From assembly GCA_019614645.1 (NCBI GenBank), contig JABWDB010000004.1:3162001-3226000 (forward strand): a stretch of DNA of 64,000 nt, in the 5' to 3' direction. Shown in pieces: positions 10,507 through 20,059 of this stretch (position 1 is the first letter of the stretch; every line of letters begins with the position of its first letter). This stretch comes from Stratiolaelaps scimitus (Eukaryota; Arthropoda; Arachnida; Mesostigmata; Laelapidae). The notes under the pieces were generated by a model. The model saw only the letters and a list, made by a program, of their open reading frames with translations, ran no database searches and was not told the origin of the DNA. The position numbers and the translations under genes were made by a program.

Positions 10507-10580
10507 TCTGCGTAAGGACATATATACATGTCCCAAAGGCTGCTTACGAAAGGTTTCTAATTGTCGGCTCCTTATGTAGA

Positions 10581-10653
10581 GCCGAAATAGCTCAGTTGGG
10601 AGAGCGTTAGACTGAAGATCTAAATGTTCATGGTTCGATCCCGGGTTTCGGCA
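10581..10653 (+). tRNA. tRNA-Phe(GAA) copy 25, T-stem change
   Basis: First plus copy after the inverted block. The T stem reads CATGG instead of CCTGG, and one variable-loop base is changed. Confidence 0.9.
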
Positions 10654-10747
10654 GGTAAAGTTTTTCCTTTAATGAGAACTTAAGAAGAGACAATTAGAAA
10701 CCTTCCGTCAGCAGCCTTTGCGGCATGTATATATATCCTTACGTAGA

Positions 10748-10820
10748 GCCGAAATAGCTCAGTTGGGAGAGCGTTAGACTGAAGATCTAATTGTCCATGG
10801 TTCGATCCCGGGTTTCGGGA
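10748..10820 (+). tRNA. tRNA-Phe(GAA) copy 26, degenerate
   Basis: The terminal acceptor base is G instead of C, the T stem is CATGG and one variable-loop base is T. The copies flanking the inversion are the most diverged part of the array interior. Confidence 0.88.
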
Positions 10821-10914
10821 GGTAAAGTTTTTCCTTTAATAAGAACTTAAGAAGAGACAATTAGAAACCTTTCTTAAGCAGCCTTTGGGACATGTATATA
10901 TGTCTTTACGCAGA

Positions 10915-10987
10915 GCCGAAATAGCTCAGTTGGGAGAGCGTTAGACTGAAGATCTAAATGTCCCTGGTTCGATCCCGGGTTTCGGCA
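10915..10987 (+). tRNA. tRNA-Phe(GAA) copy 27, consensus
   Basis: Identical to consensus. Confidence 0.97.
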
Positions 10988-11081
10988 GGTAAAGTTTTTC
11001 CTTTAATGAGAACTTAAGAAGAGACAATTAGAAACCTTTCGTAAGCAGCCTTTGGGACATGTATATATGTCTTTACGCAGA

Positions 11082-11154
11082 GCCGAAATAGCTCAGTTGG
11101 GAGAGCGTTAGACTGAAGATCTAAATGTCCCTGGTTCGATCCCGGGTTTCGGCA
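11082..11154 (+). tRNA. tRNA-Phe(GAA) copy 28, consensus
   Basis: Identical to consensus. Confidence 0.97.
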
Positions 11155-11248
11155 GGTAAAGTTTTTCCTTTAATGAGAACTTAAGAAGAGACAATTAGAA
11201 ACCTTTCGTAAGCAGCCTTTGGGACATGTATATATGTCCTTACGTAGG

Positions 11249-11321
11249 GCCGAAATAGCTCAGTTGGGAGAGCGTTAGACTGAAGATCTAAATGTCCCTG
11301 GTTCGATCCCGGGTTTCGGCA
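11249..11321 (+). tRNA. tRNA-Phe(GAA) copy 29, consensus
   Basis: Identical to consensus. The base two before the gene is G rather than A. Confidence 0.97.
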
Positions 11322-11415
11322 GGTAAAGTTTTTCCTTTAATGAGAACTTAAGAAGAGACAATTAGAGACCTTTCGTAAGCAGCCTTTGGGACATGTATAT
11401 ATGTCCTTACTCAGA

Positions 11416-11488
11416 GCCGAAATAGCTCAGTTGGGAGAGAGTTGGGCTGAAGATCTAAATGTCCCTGATTCGATCCCGGGTTTCGGCA
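11416..11488 (+). tRNA. tRNA-Phe(GAA) copy 30, degenerate
   Basis: The D stem reads GAGA instead of GAGC, the anticodon stem TTGGG instead of TTAGA, and the T stem CCTGA instead of CCTGG. Its downstream T-run is also reduced (GTAAAGGTTTTCC). Probably inactive. Confidence 0.86.
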
Positions 11489-11582
11489 GGTAAAGGTTTT
11501 CCTTGAATGAGAACTTAAGAAGAGACAATTAGAAACCTTTCGTAAGCAGCCTTTGGGACATGTATATATGTACTTACGCAGA

Positions 11583-11655
11583 GCCGAAATAGCTCAGTTG
11601 GGAGAGCGTTAAACTGAAGATCTAAATGTCGCTGGTTCGATCCCGGGTTTCGGTA
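11583..11655 (+). tRNA. tRNA-Phe(GAA) copy 31, variant
   Basis: Anticodon stem TTAAA, T stem GCTGG and acceptor end GGTA differ from consensus. The same set of changes recurs in copy 33. Confidence 0.89.
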
Positions 11656-11749
11656 GGTAAAGTTTTTCCTTTAATGAGAACTTAAGAAGAGACAATTAGA
11701 AACCTTTCGTAAGCAGCCTTTGGGACATGTATATATGTCCTTACGCAGA

Positions 11750-11822
11750 GCCGAAATAGCTCAGTTGGGAGAGCGTTAGACTGAAGATCTAAATGTCCCT
11801 GGTTCGATCCCGGGTTTCGGCA
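11750..11822 (+). tRNA. tRNA-Phe(GAA) copy 32, consensus
   Basis: Identical to consensus. Confidence 0.97.
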
Positions 11823-11916
11823 GGTAAAGTTTTTCCTTTAATGAGAACTTAAGAAGAGACAATTAGAAACCTTTCGTAAGCAGCCTTTGGGACATGTATA
11901 TATGTACTTACGCAGA

Positions 11917-11989
11917 GCCGAAATAGCTCAGTTGGGAGAGCGTTAAACTGAAGATCTAAATGTCGCTGGTTCGATCCCGGGTTTCGGTA
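11917..11989 (+). tRNA. tRNA-Phe(GAA) copy 33, variant identical to copy 31
   Basis: It shares all three private changes of copy 31, and the upstream flank shares GTACTTACG in place of GTCCTTACG. The pair 31-32 has therefore been duplicated as 33-34. Confidence 0.9.
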
Positions 11990-12083
11990 GGTAAAGTTTT
12001 TCCTTTAATGAGAACTTAAGAAGAGACAATTAGAAACCTTTCGTAAGCAGCCTTTGGGACATGTATATATGTCCTTACGCAGA

Positions 12084-12156
12084 GCCGAAATAGCTCAGTT
12101 GGGAGAGCGTTAGACTGAAGATCTAAATGTCCCTGGTTCGATCCCGGGTTTCGGCA
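12084..12156 (+). tRNA. tRNA-Phe(GAA) copy 34, consensus
   Basis: Identical to consensus. Confidence 0.97.
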
Positions 12157-12250
12157 GGTAAAGTTTTTCCTTTAATGAGAACTTAAGAAGAGACAATTAG
12201 AAACCTTTCGTAAGCAGCCTTTGGGACATGTATATATGTCCTTGCCATGA

Positions 12251-12323
12251 GCCGAAATAGCTCAGTTGGGAGAGCGTTAGACTGAAGATCTAAATGTCCC
12301 TGGTTCGTTCCCGGGTTTCGGCA
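12251..12323 (+). tRNA. tRNA-Phe(GAA) copy 35, B-box change
   Basis: Last unit. The T loop reads TTCGTTC instead of TTCGATC. The downstream T-run is altered (GTAAAGCTTTCCC), so termination may be weak. Array homology ends about 60 bases later. Confidence 0.92.
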
Positions 12324-12382
12324 GGTAAAGCTTTCCCTTTAATGAGAACTTAAGAAGAGACAATTAGAAACCTTCCGTCAGC

Positions 12383-14660
12383 ATTGAAAAGCAATTTTCT
12401 CCAAAAAACATCTGAGTCTCTAAAACGAGCCTCTAAAATTTCTGACTTGACGTCGGTAGGCGAAATTCGAGGCATGTAATAGAAATACTCATGGCATGTT
12501 CACACTTATATACTACCACGAAAGTAAAATATTAGATTTCGCAGTAAGAGAGCTAGACTATGAGGAACATGGTTGCCTCAGGCGAAGGTGGACGCCCTCT
12601 TTCTGCTAATGTAAGTCTAATTAAATGTACGTCTAATTGGTAAATTAGCATATTCGTAAGACAGGACACGTTACCAACGGTTAACCAACGGCCAGAGAGC
12701 AGGTGTCACTAAACACATTCAGGTGGGTGTATTTCATTTCACTTTTCTGAGGACATCTGGTATACTTCCAAATGGATTAGTGTTGATAGGATTTATTAGT
12801 TATGTATTTTATTAACTATATTAATCTTACATGTATGCAAGGTGTACTGCATTGGCTGTACTAAAATATCAAAATTATCTCGAACAATGTAGTGAATGAG
12901 ATGAATCTATGTTTGGGACAATAGATCGTCATCATTCATTGTTCATATATTTGTAATGTTAGGTAATATTCGACAAAAGCTGTGGTTGTATTGATATCAT
13001 TGTGACTCGATAAGGCCCCTTGAATGCAGCGTTCTAATGAATGAGTTACCAGGGTAGAGGGTCGTGAGTTCTAACGTTAGACATCTGGGCTGTCACATTG
13101 GGGAATCATAGGAAAATTGTGTATGTTCCTGGCTGCGAGTACGTTAACTGTCTCTTAACATGAACAATTGAAGATAGCAGAGAATAGCGGGTACCAGGGT
13201 ACATCATGCTCATAGCAGGAGATCACAGTAGGGGAGTCTTCGGTCGCGGTTCGCATCTTTTTGGGTGCGTTGCCATTTAAGCAAGCACGACGCCTTGTTT
13301 GATCTCAGGATCAATACTTAGAAATCGTGTTTTGTCAGGATATGGATGAGATTGCCTCACCCATATAGATAAAGAAAAAGACGAAGATAAATAGCTACTC
13401 ATTTTCACAGAGCACAAAAAATTAACAAACGAGCTGTGTGAACATATCTATAATAAGATTTAAAACTGGTTTGTTGGTATTCAATTCAATTTCAATTCAA
13501 ATCATGGATAATTGTCAGAACTGCAATTTCATAATGAATAAGTTCGAATCTCGCGAGGTAGCGAGTCCTCGATGACCGGGAGGCGGTATTCTAAATGCGT
13601 TTCAATTCCCTTTCGAGAAATCTGTAATCTTGTATTTCCCTTTTTTAACTATTTCTTACCCCGGTGATGTTATTATATGGGCCATGCTTAGGAACTAGTG
13701 TCGTATTACTTCAAACCATATCTGGCTTCAGGCTTAATAGCGCCTCGTGTGGGAACTAAGACGACTCATATTTTGTGTAGGGTACTCAGGACGTCATAAT
13801 TTTGCTATTGCCTATGCATATATGCCTATAAGCAAAGCTGTTAAATACTGCAGAAGCTGTAAACTAAGTCGCTATGTCTCTAAACATATCATTTTTGCTT
13901 GTTTATAGAGCTTAGTTCCGGCTAGCATGAACATCCATCGTAAAACTGCTGACACAGCAGTTCCACTATAACTATTTCGAAAGTTGAAGTTAATTTCCTG
14001 CTTAAATAATATATCAGGCGGCGGGACTTACAAGAATTTTACGGCACCACCACTTGTGGAGTTACCTGATTTCGTCCTAACAACCCAGGACTCTCGCTGA
14101 CAGTAATCTAATGTTTCGCATCGTCGACCATAGGAAATGTCACCCCTGTCTAGCATGGAATGGCATGCCTATCTTGTGGAGACGAGTGGTTGCTTGACAG
14201 TTCAATGCGTCGATTGACACGTACGTCGGTTTTTTTTCTATACGAACTTATGATCGAGCCAGTGTAAGAGGGTGACAGTTAGACTCGGCTGTCACTCGAT
14301 AAATAGAAATGGGGCCTGAATTCTGACGAATCGTACACGCTAGCACTTTTTTTTGTGACGGAGAAGGCTCACACAGACCTTGCCTCACATCACGATATTT
14401 GCCAGGTACTGTGAGACTCGTGCCTAAGGGATGGTACTTACCCACTAAACTCTCTTCTCACTTAAACGTTAGTCACTACACTAAAAAAATAGAAAAATTA
14501 ACACACTGGCCCTGGTACTATATAAATATCTATATAATACAAGGGTAGGTGAATTGACACATACGGCTGATTTCCTTACCAGTTCGGACAGGGTGAGGGC
14601 ACGATAGCTAGACTCGGCCTGCCTTTCAATTCATATAGTGCCAGGTATGGTACGGTGTCT
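12383..14660. other. Unannotated DNA after the array
   Basis: No coding frame of note, tRNA or recognisable repeat was found. Isolated B-box-like strings (for example GTTCGAATC near 13543) have no convincing A box upstream. Confidence 0.5.
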
Positions 14661-14671
14661 ACAGTATAGTA

Positions 14672-15360
14672 TACAGTGGTGTGTGATCGAAGTAATACCA
14701 AGCTTGCCGACTCTAGAGAAGAGACAGACTCTCAGCAGAGCATGGCTTTAGCTGGTAGAGGCGTTATGTCACCCAAGTCAACCCTGCACTGGATCGGCCC
14801 ACTTTAATAGAGATTGGAATGTCGCTGGTGGTGTCCGTAGGTTTGAAGCAAAATACAGTAAGTACAAGTTGTGTTAGCAATTAGCCAAAGCGAAACCTTC
14901 AGGTTCATAGATGAACAGTTTTAAGGGCAATCAAGCGGTATCCGCATATCATACGGGCGCGAATGAAAACAAGACCTCGTCTTCAACAACGCCACACGGC
15001 GGCCCGATTAAACTTCGATCGCAAAAATAAGTCCAGCGGCTGGAAATTGGTGGTATTGGGAGAACATTTTTTAAATAGTCCGAACGTGCATGTCTATCTA
15101 AGAGGTACTGTGTTGTTCCAGATCGACTTTAGTGGCGAGAAGAAGTTTGTATGTAAAGAGTCGCGGCACTTCTCGAAGCGCAATTTCGGTGGACGAAGCC
15201 TTATGGTTTGGAGAGCTTGGCAAATTCGCACTCGCTCTCCTCTAATCCCGAATGAATAGCGAGGACTATCAGCAGATGTTGGCCAACAACCTACTACCAT
15301 ACAACCGTAAAAAAGAGCGGTCATGTTCTGCTATCATTACGCAGTTGAGAACTACTACCT
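14672..15360 (+). mobile_element. Degenerate Tc1-like transposon remnant
   Basis: A frame at 14963-15259 contains RPRLQQRHTAARLNFDRKN, then GWKLVV, and later RSLMVWRAW. This is the order seen in Tc1 transposases (KPRLT..H..ARL.FA, W..V.FSDES, GG.S.MVW). After a frameshift near 15250 a second frame reads NSEDYQQMLANNLLPY, the next conserved Tc1 block. The acidic residue expected in the FSDE block is lost (VLGEHFLN), and the block with the second Asp is not recognisable. At 14672, TACAGTGGTGTG resembles a Tc1 inverted terminal repeat next to a TA site; the matching 3' end was not found. It is a non-functional fragment. Confidence 0.7.
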
Positions 15361-15754
15361 GAGTCTGAACACAGATAAATAATGCTACATGCTCTATGGG
15401 TTATGCTCATCTAGGCCGCTATGCACAAACTGCACTGCACACACGGAAAAACTGAGCTAGTTCGTTCGAATTTCTAACGCAGACATCTTCTAAATCTCAA
15501 TCTCAACGCGCTTCCATACTATCATATGGCATCAAATAAGGTTCACCAAATTACTGGATGTGTTCCCCTCCTCGGCTACAACTGTGCTCATTGCTAAATC
15601 AGGCTGAGTAAAACGTTTTCCTAAGCGCACACGCATGGACGTAGTCCTTCTACAATATAACAACATTTATTATCAATGAGCTAAACTTTAGACTATACGA
15701 GCACAGGACGTTCTACTTGTGTATCGCTCGCTGTATGTACAGCTAATTAATTAT

Positions 15755-16110
15755 CCGCCGCACTCTAATATCTCGACGACTCTTCCGCGCGCTGCGTTCT
15801 CGCCGCCGTCCACTCCGAGGGCCTGGTAGCTGCCGGCGTTGGACACAGCCGGTCGAAGCGAGCTAGCCAGCAGCCGCAAGTGTGAGCCGATACAAAGAGA
15901 AATGAACTGGCAGGCATGGACAGAGGAACTGGCGACGAACCCACCGACCGTTGGATTCGTCGGCTCGCGGCTGAACAAGTTTTCCATTAACCATTTCGAA
16001 GCCTTCAGACAATCCGCGGCCGGCCGGCCGAGCCGGGGCAGGACTGACGGCCTTGGCCGGCGCCCGTCGCGGGATTTGCCCTGCCAATCGTCTCTGCCGA
16101 CGTGACACAT
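15755..16110. other. CpG-rich island
   Basis: A sharp GC- and CpG-rich block in AT-rich DNA, with CGGCCGGCCGGCCG-like runs near 16015-16030. Open frames exist on both strands (15751-16116 minus, 15839-16105 plus), but such frames are expected from GC bias alone and neither is recognisable. It could be a promoter, first exon or old element. Confidence 0.35.
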
Positions 16111-16119
16111 CCTCATAGA

Positions 16120-17400
16120 GTAGGATTACAGTGCCCCATTCTAATGACTTTGACCAGAGAAATTATGACTATGATTACTACTGTTACTAGTAGTATTTTC
16201 GAAATTATATTGACTTCCTGACAATGCTTGTAGAGCGCAAATAGTGAGTGAGAAGGGATGGCGGGTTGGCAACGATGAATGCAGAGCTGTAACGTTTGCT
16301 GCGGTGTTGGATTCGATGGGTGATTCGGTTTCCTATGAAAATGCTGTTCACTCGTTAATGTCGAGTGTAGGCGGGGACAGGCGCAAACACAGTGTTGCCC
16401 AGTTCTAAGAAGGGAACCGTAACATAGCAACGAAATGTATTGACTCCTTCCCTGGATGCGTTTGCTGAGCAGCAAACCATCTCGAAACGACATGATGTGA
16501 TTCTCTTTCACTCGGCTGGTATGTTCTGCAAGGATTCAAAGCGAAATGCGAGATCCTCTTGTGCAAGGGAGCGATGAGAAGCATACGGACGTATGTAGCC
16601 ATCGCTATTTGCCATATTCATTGGAGTTTGCTATTCTGCTAGGCGTTGCCATCTTGGGAGCATTTAAATGCAATTTATGCAGATAGATGTGTGCGAAATT
16701 CTTTCCGGAACGTTGAAAGTTCATGCTGCATGATACGTTCGTGATAGTTATGTTATATAATAGTATAATGGTCGGGTCTCCTGAATACCAGGTTGCTCTT
16801 TCAGACAGATTAATTGTGCAAATGCTTGATAGTTCAGGCCGACTTAGGTGATTAGCGGATGACAGCCTCTATCGTTGAGAATTCGCAGAGAGATAGCATC
16901 ATTAGTTATAGTAGGCAACATCATGACGCGCATGAGCTTATATAATTCGATTCCTTACCAGAGCATACGTTTTCTGTGAAAGTGACAGGCCATTCCAGAT
17001 AGATATTTTCAACCCGGCTATCATGATTAAAGTCTTCCGAGCGCAACTATAATAATGTGCATTTGAGTTTGTTTGTTGCTTTCCGTATCCATTTCGTTTG
17101 TGTAGAAAGGCTGCGTTGATTGTATCCCACAGAGACAAGGGTTGCGTTTTGCCGATAAACCTTTTTAAAAAATATGAAAAATAAACGTTTTATTAAAAAT
17201 CACGAGGAGAGTAAACAAACGTTTGCTGGTTCGCCTCCTGTTAACCTTGTTGAGCTCACGTTTGTGTTATGTTCTTTTTGGACGACATTTCAAACGCAAA
17301 CAATAGTAACGTATCCTGTGAGCGTTATCCATCCCAGCTCAGTTAGCACAATATCGCTCGTCGACCTGCATTCAGTCGTTCGGATGCATTCAGCCCTTAT
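16120..17400. other. Unannotated DNA
   Basis: Only short frames are present, including a 132-codon minus frame at 16113-16511 with no recognisable domain. No repeats were seen. Confidence 0.4.
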
Positions 17401-17403
17401 CGT

Positions 17404-17510
17404 TGTCTTACTCTTAACTGTTTTTCGAGCTGACCCTCAGCTGTTCCCCTATCTGACAGGCCTCAGCTCTTAACCTTCTAGGTATTACTATGAGGACCTG
17501 TCGTACTCTT
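17404..17510 (-). mobile_element. 5'-truncated SINE with target-site duplication
   Basis: About 80 bp are nearly identical to the 3' half of the SINE at 43.5 kb and in the same orientation. The tail hairpin AGCTG-AGGGT-CAGCT lies at the low-coordinate end. TGTCTTACTCTT (17404-17415) and TGTCGTACTCTT (17499-17510) flank it and match at 11 of 12 bases, consistent with a TSD. The tRNA-like head is missing, as in incomplete reverse transcription. Confidence 0.75.
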
Positions 17511-18338
17511 GCCTTCACGTTGTGCTCCCTAAAATATCTTGAGTATCGATAAATTAGTCCAGGGTATATCAATGAAGTCTTGCGTGGCTACACGCCGACC
17601 GACCGCCGCGGCCCACTGCACTGCAATGTCGTATTGTCGACTTCACCGTGTTCGCGTAGATCGTTATTCCAATGTGCCACACGTATGAAATTAAAGTTCT
17701 TCTAACCGCTATGGCCAAGAGTGCCGACAGATAATATGGGATGGAGATGTTGGGGATAGAGATGGCTGCGTCGGCGTCGCGGCAAAAGTGGCCACCCAGC
17801 ACTAGGCAGGGATGGGTGTCCTTGAGGAAAATACTCGACAAAGCAGCTCAAGCATCTGCGAGTGGATGTTTCCCCGTAATTAAGTCGTGCGTACTACAAG
17901 AGCTACTATGCAGACCGATGTACCGCTGAAGTCGTGCGCGGTATACAACAACTTTTGTAGCTGCTGTGACTGCACACGGCAACCCTGGCCGCATGCATAG
18001 TCAATGCAAGCTCAGATGGGACTAGGATTTTTATTCAGCTTTTTCACCACTCAGCCCGGCCGTTCAGTGGAAACCTGTTTTGGCTGTTGCCAGACCGTTG
18101 GAACTGCGCATTCAACAGCGAATCGGCATTGTTCGTGGGGTCTGGCTTCTCTGGTGAATGTATTTCCCTGCGACTCTGCAATAACGATTTGTAAACGAAT
18201 ATAAGTGGAAAGATGTGAAAAGCCAGCGTCCCAAAGAAAAAAAGAAAAAGGGATCCAAAAAGCTACTGCCATGTGAAACTAAGAAGCGCAGAGAATACTG
18301 CAGATACTTGAAGAAGACGTTAAGTTTACTTTTATGTA

Positions 18339-18340
<2 letters not shown>

Positions 18341-18378
<38 letters not shown>
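18341..18378. repeat. (AT)n microsatellite
   Basis: About 19 AT dinucleotides. It creates spurious YIYIYI frames on both strands. Confidence 0.97.
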
Positions 18379-18381
<3 letters not shown>

Positions 18382-18674
18382 ACTTCCCCTACTCGCACTA
18401 CGGCAGCGGCTACATTTACTTCCAGTGGTGGCTGTATCATTCCCTGGATGACCGAGGTCGACGTTATTGGACACATGTATGAAGCCGCTATAAAGGAAAT
18501 ATCCTCAACCAGATTGAGCGCTATGCTACTCCATGTCTGGAACGAGGCGTTCAGCTAAGCGTGGCCTGCTCCATTCCTTTCGAGATTGTCAAAGCTCATC
18601 ACAGTTGTTTGGTTGAATGTATGAAGACGGCAAACCAAAAATTTACACACACTTCACAAAAGAAGCATTAAAGT

Positions 18675-18800
18675 GTGCGCAAAAGTTCTGTTGGGTGGGA
18701 CGGCGTCCACTTCAATGACAACGGCCGTAAGCGATTGTCGAATGTTATCGGGCACCGCGCTAGCCAGTTCTGGGGCGTTCGTATATGCCCTGCCCTATAA
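18675..18800 (+). pseudogene. SGNH-hydrolase-like fragment, probably from a LINE ORF1
   Basis: A plus frame reads WDGVHFNDNGRKRL followed by SNVIGHRASQFW. This is the catalytic block of SGNH/GDSL esterases (DGVHLN..G...L, with Asp and His of the triad). Such domains occur in cellular hydrolases and in the first proteins of CR1-type LINEs. The frame is short and closed by a stop at 18798; the Ser block is not visible upstream. A LINE reverse transcriptase fragment lies 1.1 kb downstream on the same strand, which favours an old LINE origin. Confidence 0.45.
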
Positions 18801-19849
18801 TCCCCACAATTTCATGACAACGACAATAATGCCGTCAGCGTTGTCATCTTCTTCCTTTACGCGGGGGATTTCAGTTGGCAGGATGACACCAGGATGACAT
18901 TCTGTTATGACCAGATAGAGAAATAATCCTTAATGACTCCTTTTCTATATTTCGTAGAGACCGTGGTCCGATTGATGATGGGGTGATTCTCAGTTAGATG
19001 CGATAAGGAGTCCGATGTCATGGCAGTCGACACTCACTTAGATGCTGCTTCGGCACGATTTCTCTGTTGTTCCGTGGCAAATACTGGTGGTGGAATTATA
19101 CGAAAGAAGGAAGTGGAAGCTATTTGCGCAATCACCGATATTCTGCCCCGAAAGACCGATCTAGCGATCATTGTTGTGAGTGATCCTGCACTTGCCAATA
19201 TTGATTGCAATAACTTACACCTTTCTAGCGGCACTACAATCGAGGATATTGATCTGCTTCCACAGCTGGTAGTGCGATATACCAGCTTGTCACAGAGTCT
19301 AGCAGGCCAACAAGTTAATATTACTCGAGATATTTGGTTTTAACGTCATTACCCTGAGCGTGTTAAAGATAGATATGCATATCGTTGACCCACCAGCTCC
19401 ACCTGACCATATAGCGATACGTTTTGACGCGCAAACTCCCATCATATTCGTCCCAAAAGACGATGACTATTCAGATTTTTGCTGCGGATATTCCCGAAGC
19501 CAACTGCGACATCCTTACCGATGTACACAGATGACAATCATTTATCTCGTATGTAGATGTTGAGAGCCGGTATACGCTATTCGTGGGATACTCTGATATT
19601 CTCTAAGGCTGTGTGTCTTACATCGGGTCCTGATTCAGGTATGCTTATCAATTTTTCTAGTACGAAAATAAACGCGAAAAACGTCAAAAATGATTCCGTT
19701 ACGTTGATTGCTGATAGGTAGACTCGTCGTCGACGATGGTGGAGGAGCATCCTAATTTTCCTTTCATATTTATCGTTCATTAGCATTAGGGCATTCATAG
19801 CAAGATGGAATGATCACGGCTTTGTTCAAACTATCAATAATTACTACAA

Positions 19850-20040
19850 ATTAAAAAAAAAAGGGGGACGGTATCCGTAGAAAATTATAGACTGGTACCA
19901 CAAGAAGCGTTCGTCCTTGTTGGAAATCGTCGTCGTTAGGACCATTTGTAAGCCCACCTCGCCGAGAGAAACCTTGAGAACAACGGACAACACGGGTTCA
20001 GTAAAGGACGGGCCTTCTGCGATCTAATTTGTGACCGTGA
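19850..20040 (+). pseudogene. Degenerate CR1/Jockey LINE reverse transcriptase fragment
   Basis: One plus frame with two stops contains SVENYRLVP, DHL*AHLAERNLENN and GQHGFSKGRAFCDLI. These match in order the NYRPVSL, V..HL...N.L and QHGFRKGRS..NL blocks of the RT finger/palm region of non-LTR elements. No palm catalytic block (FxD, YADD) follows in any frame I could read. It is an inactive fragment, older than the LINE at 44.4 kb. Confidence 0.75.
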
Positions 20041-20059
20041 CACACGGCCGCAGCGACGC

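Larger units (their letters stand above)
10097..10565 (-). repeat. Inverted block of about 2.8 units inside the tRNA array
   Basis: At about 10096 the spacer stops in the middle of AACTTAAGAAG and continues as its own reverse complement. At about 10565 the reverse reading ends just as abruptly and plus-strand units resume after a short non-unit sequence. The block contains copies 22-24 on minus. Copies 21 and 22 face each other tail to tail around the left breakpoint, so this site can form a long fold-back. Confidence 0.93.
6648..12382. repeat. Tandem array of 35 tRNA-Phe genes on a 167-bp unit
   Basis: The same 167-bp unit is repeated almost without interruption. Each unit holds a 73-bp tRNA-Phe(GAA) sequence, a T5 run a few bases downstream, a conserved spacer (AATGAGAACTTAAGAAGAG), and an upstream palindrome GGACAT-GTATAT-ATGTCC. 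I count 32 copies on plus and 3 on minus. Fifteen copies are identical over all 73 bases. Spacing is 167 bp except 158 between copies 3 and 4, 155 after copies that lost 12 bases, and shifted values at the inverted block. Homology starts abruptly near 6648 and stops near 12382. The high identity points to recent unequal exchange or gene conversion, or to selection for many identical genes. Confidence 0.97.

Noticed and set aside
6648..12382. CRISPR-like regular repeats with spacers
   Set aside because: The period is regular, but both repeat and spacer are conserved and the repeat is a tRNA gene.
13540..13560. B-box-like GTTCGAATC as a tRNA gene
   Set aside because: There is no A box at the right distance, no acceptor stem pairing and no T-run downstream.
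18112..18476. Long frames with YIYIYIYI runs on both strands
   Set aside because: They are translations of the (TA)n microsatellite, not genes. The same applies to frames at 21.7, 38.5, 46.4, 47.6, 33.8 and 59.8 kb.
19020..19343. 107-codon plus frame (MAVDTHLDAAS...) as a host gene
   Set aside because: It sits between two LINE-like fragments, has no recognisable domain, and is better seen as possible element debris.
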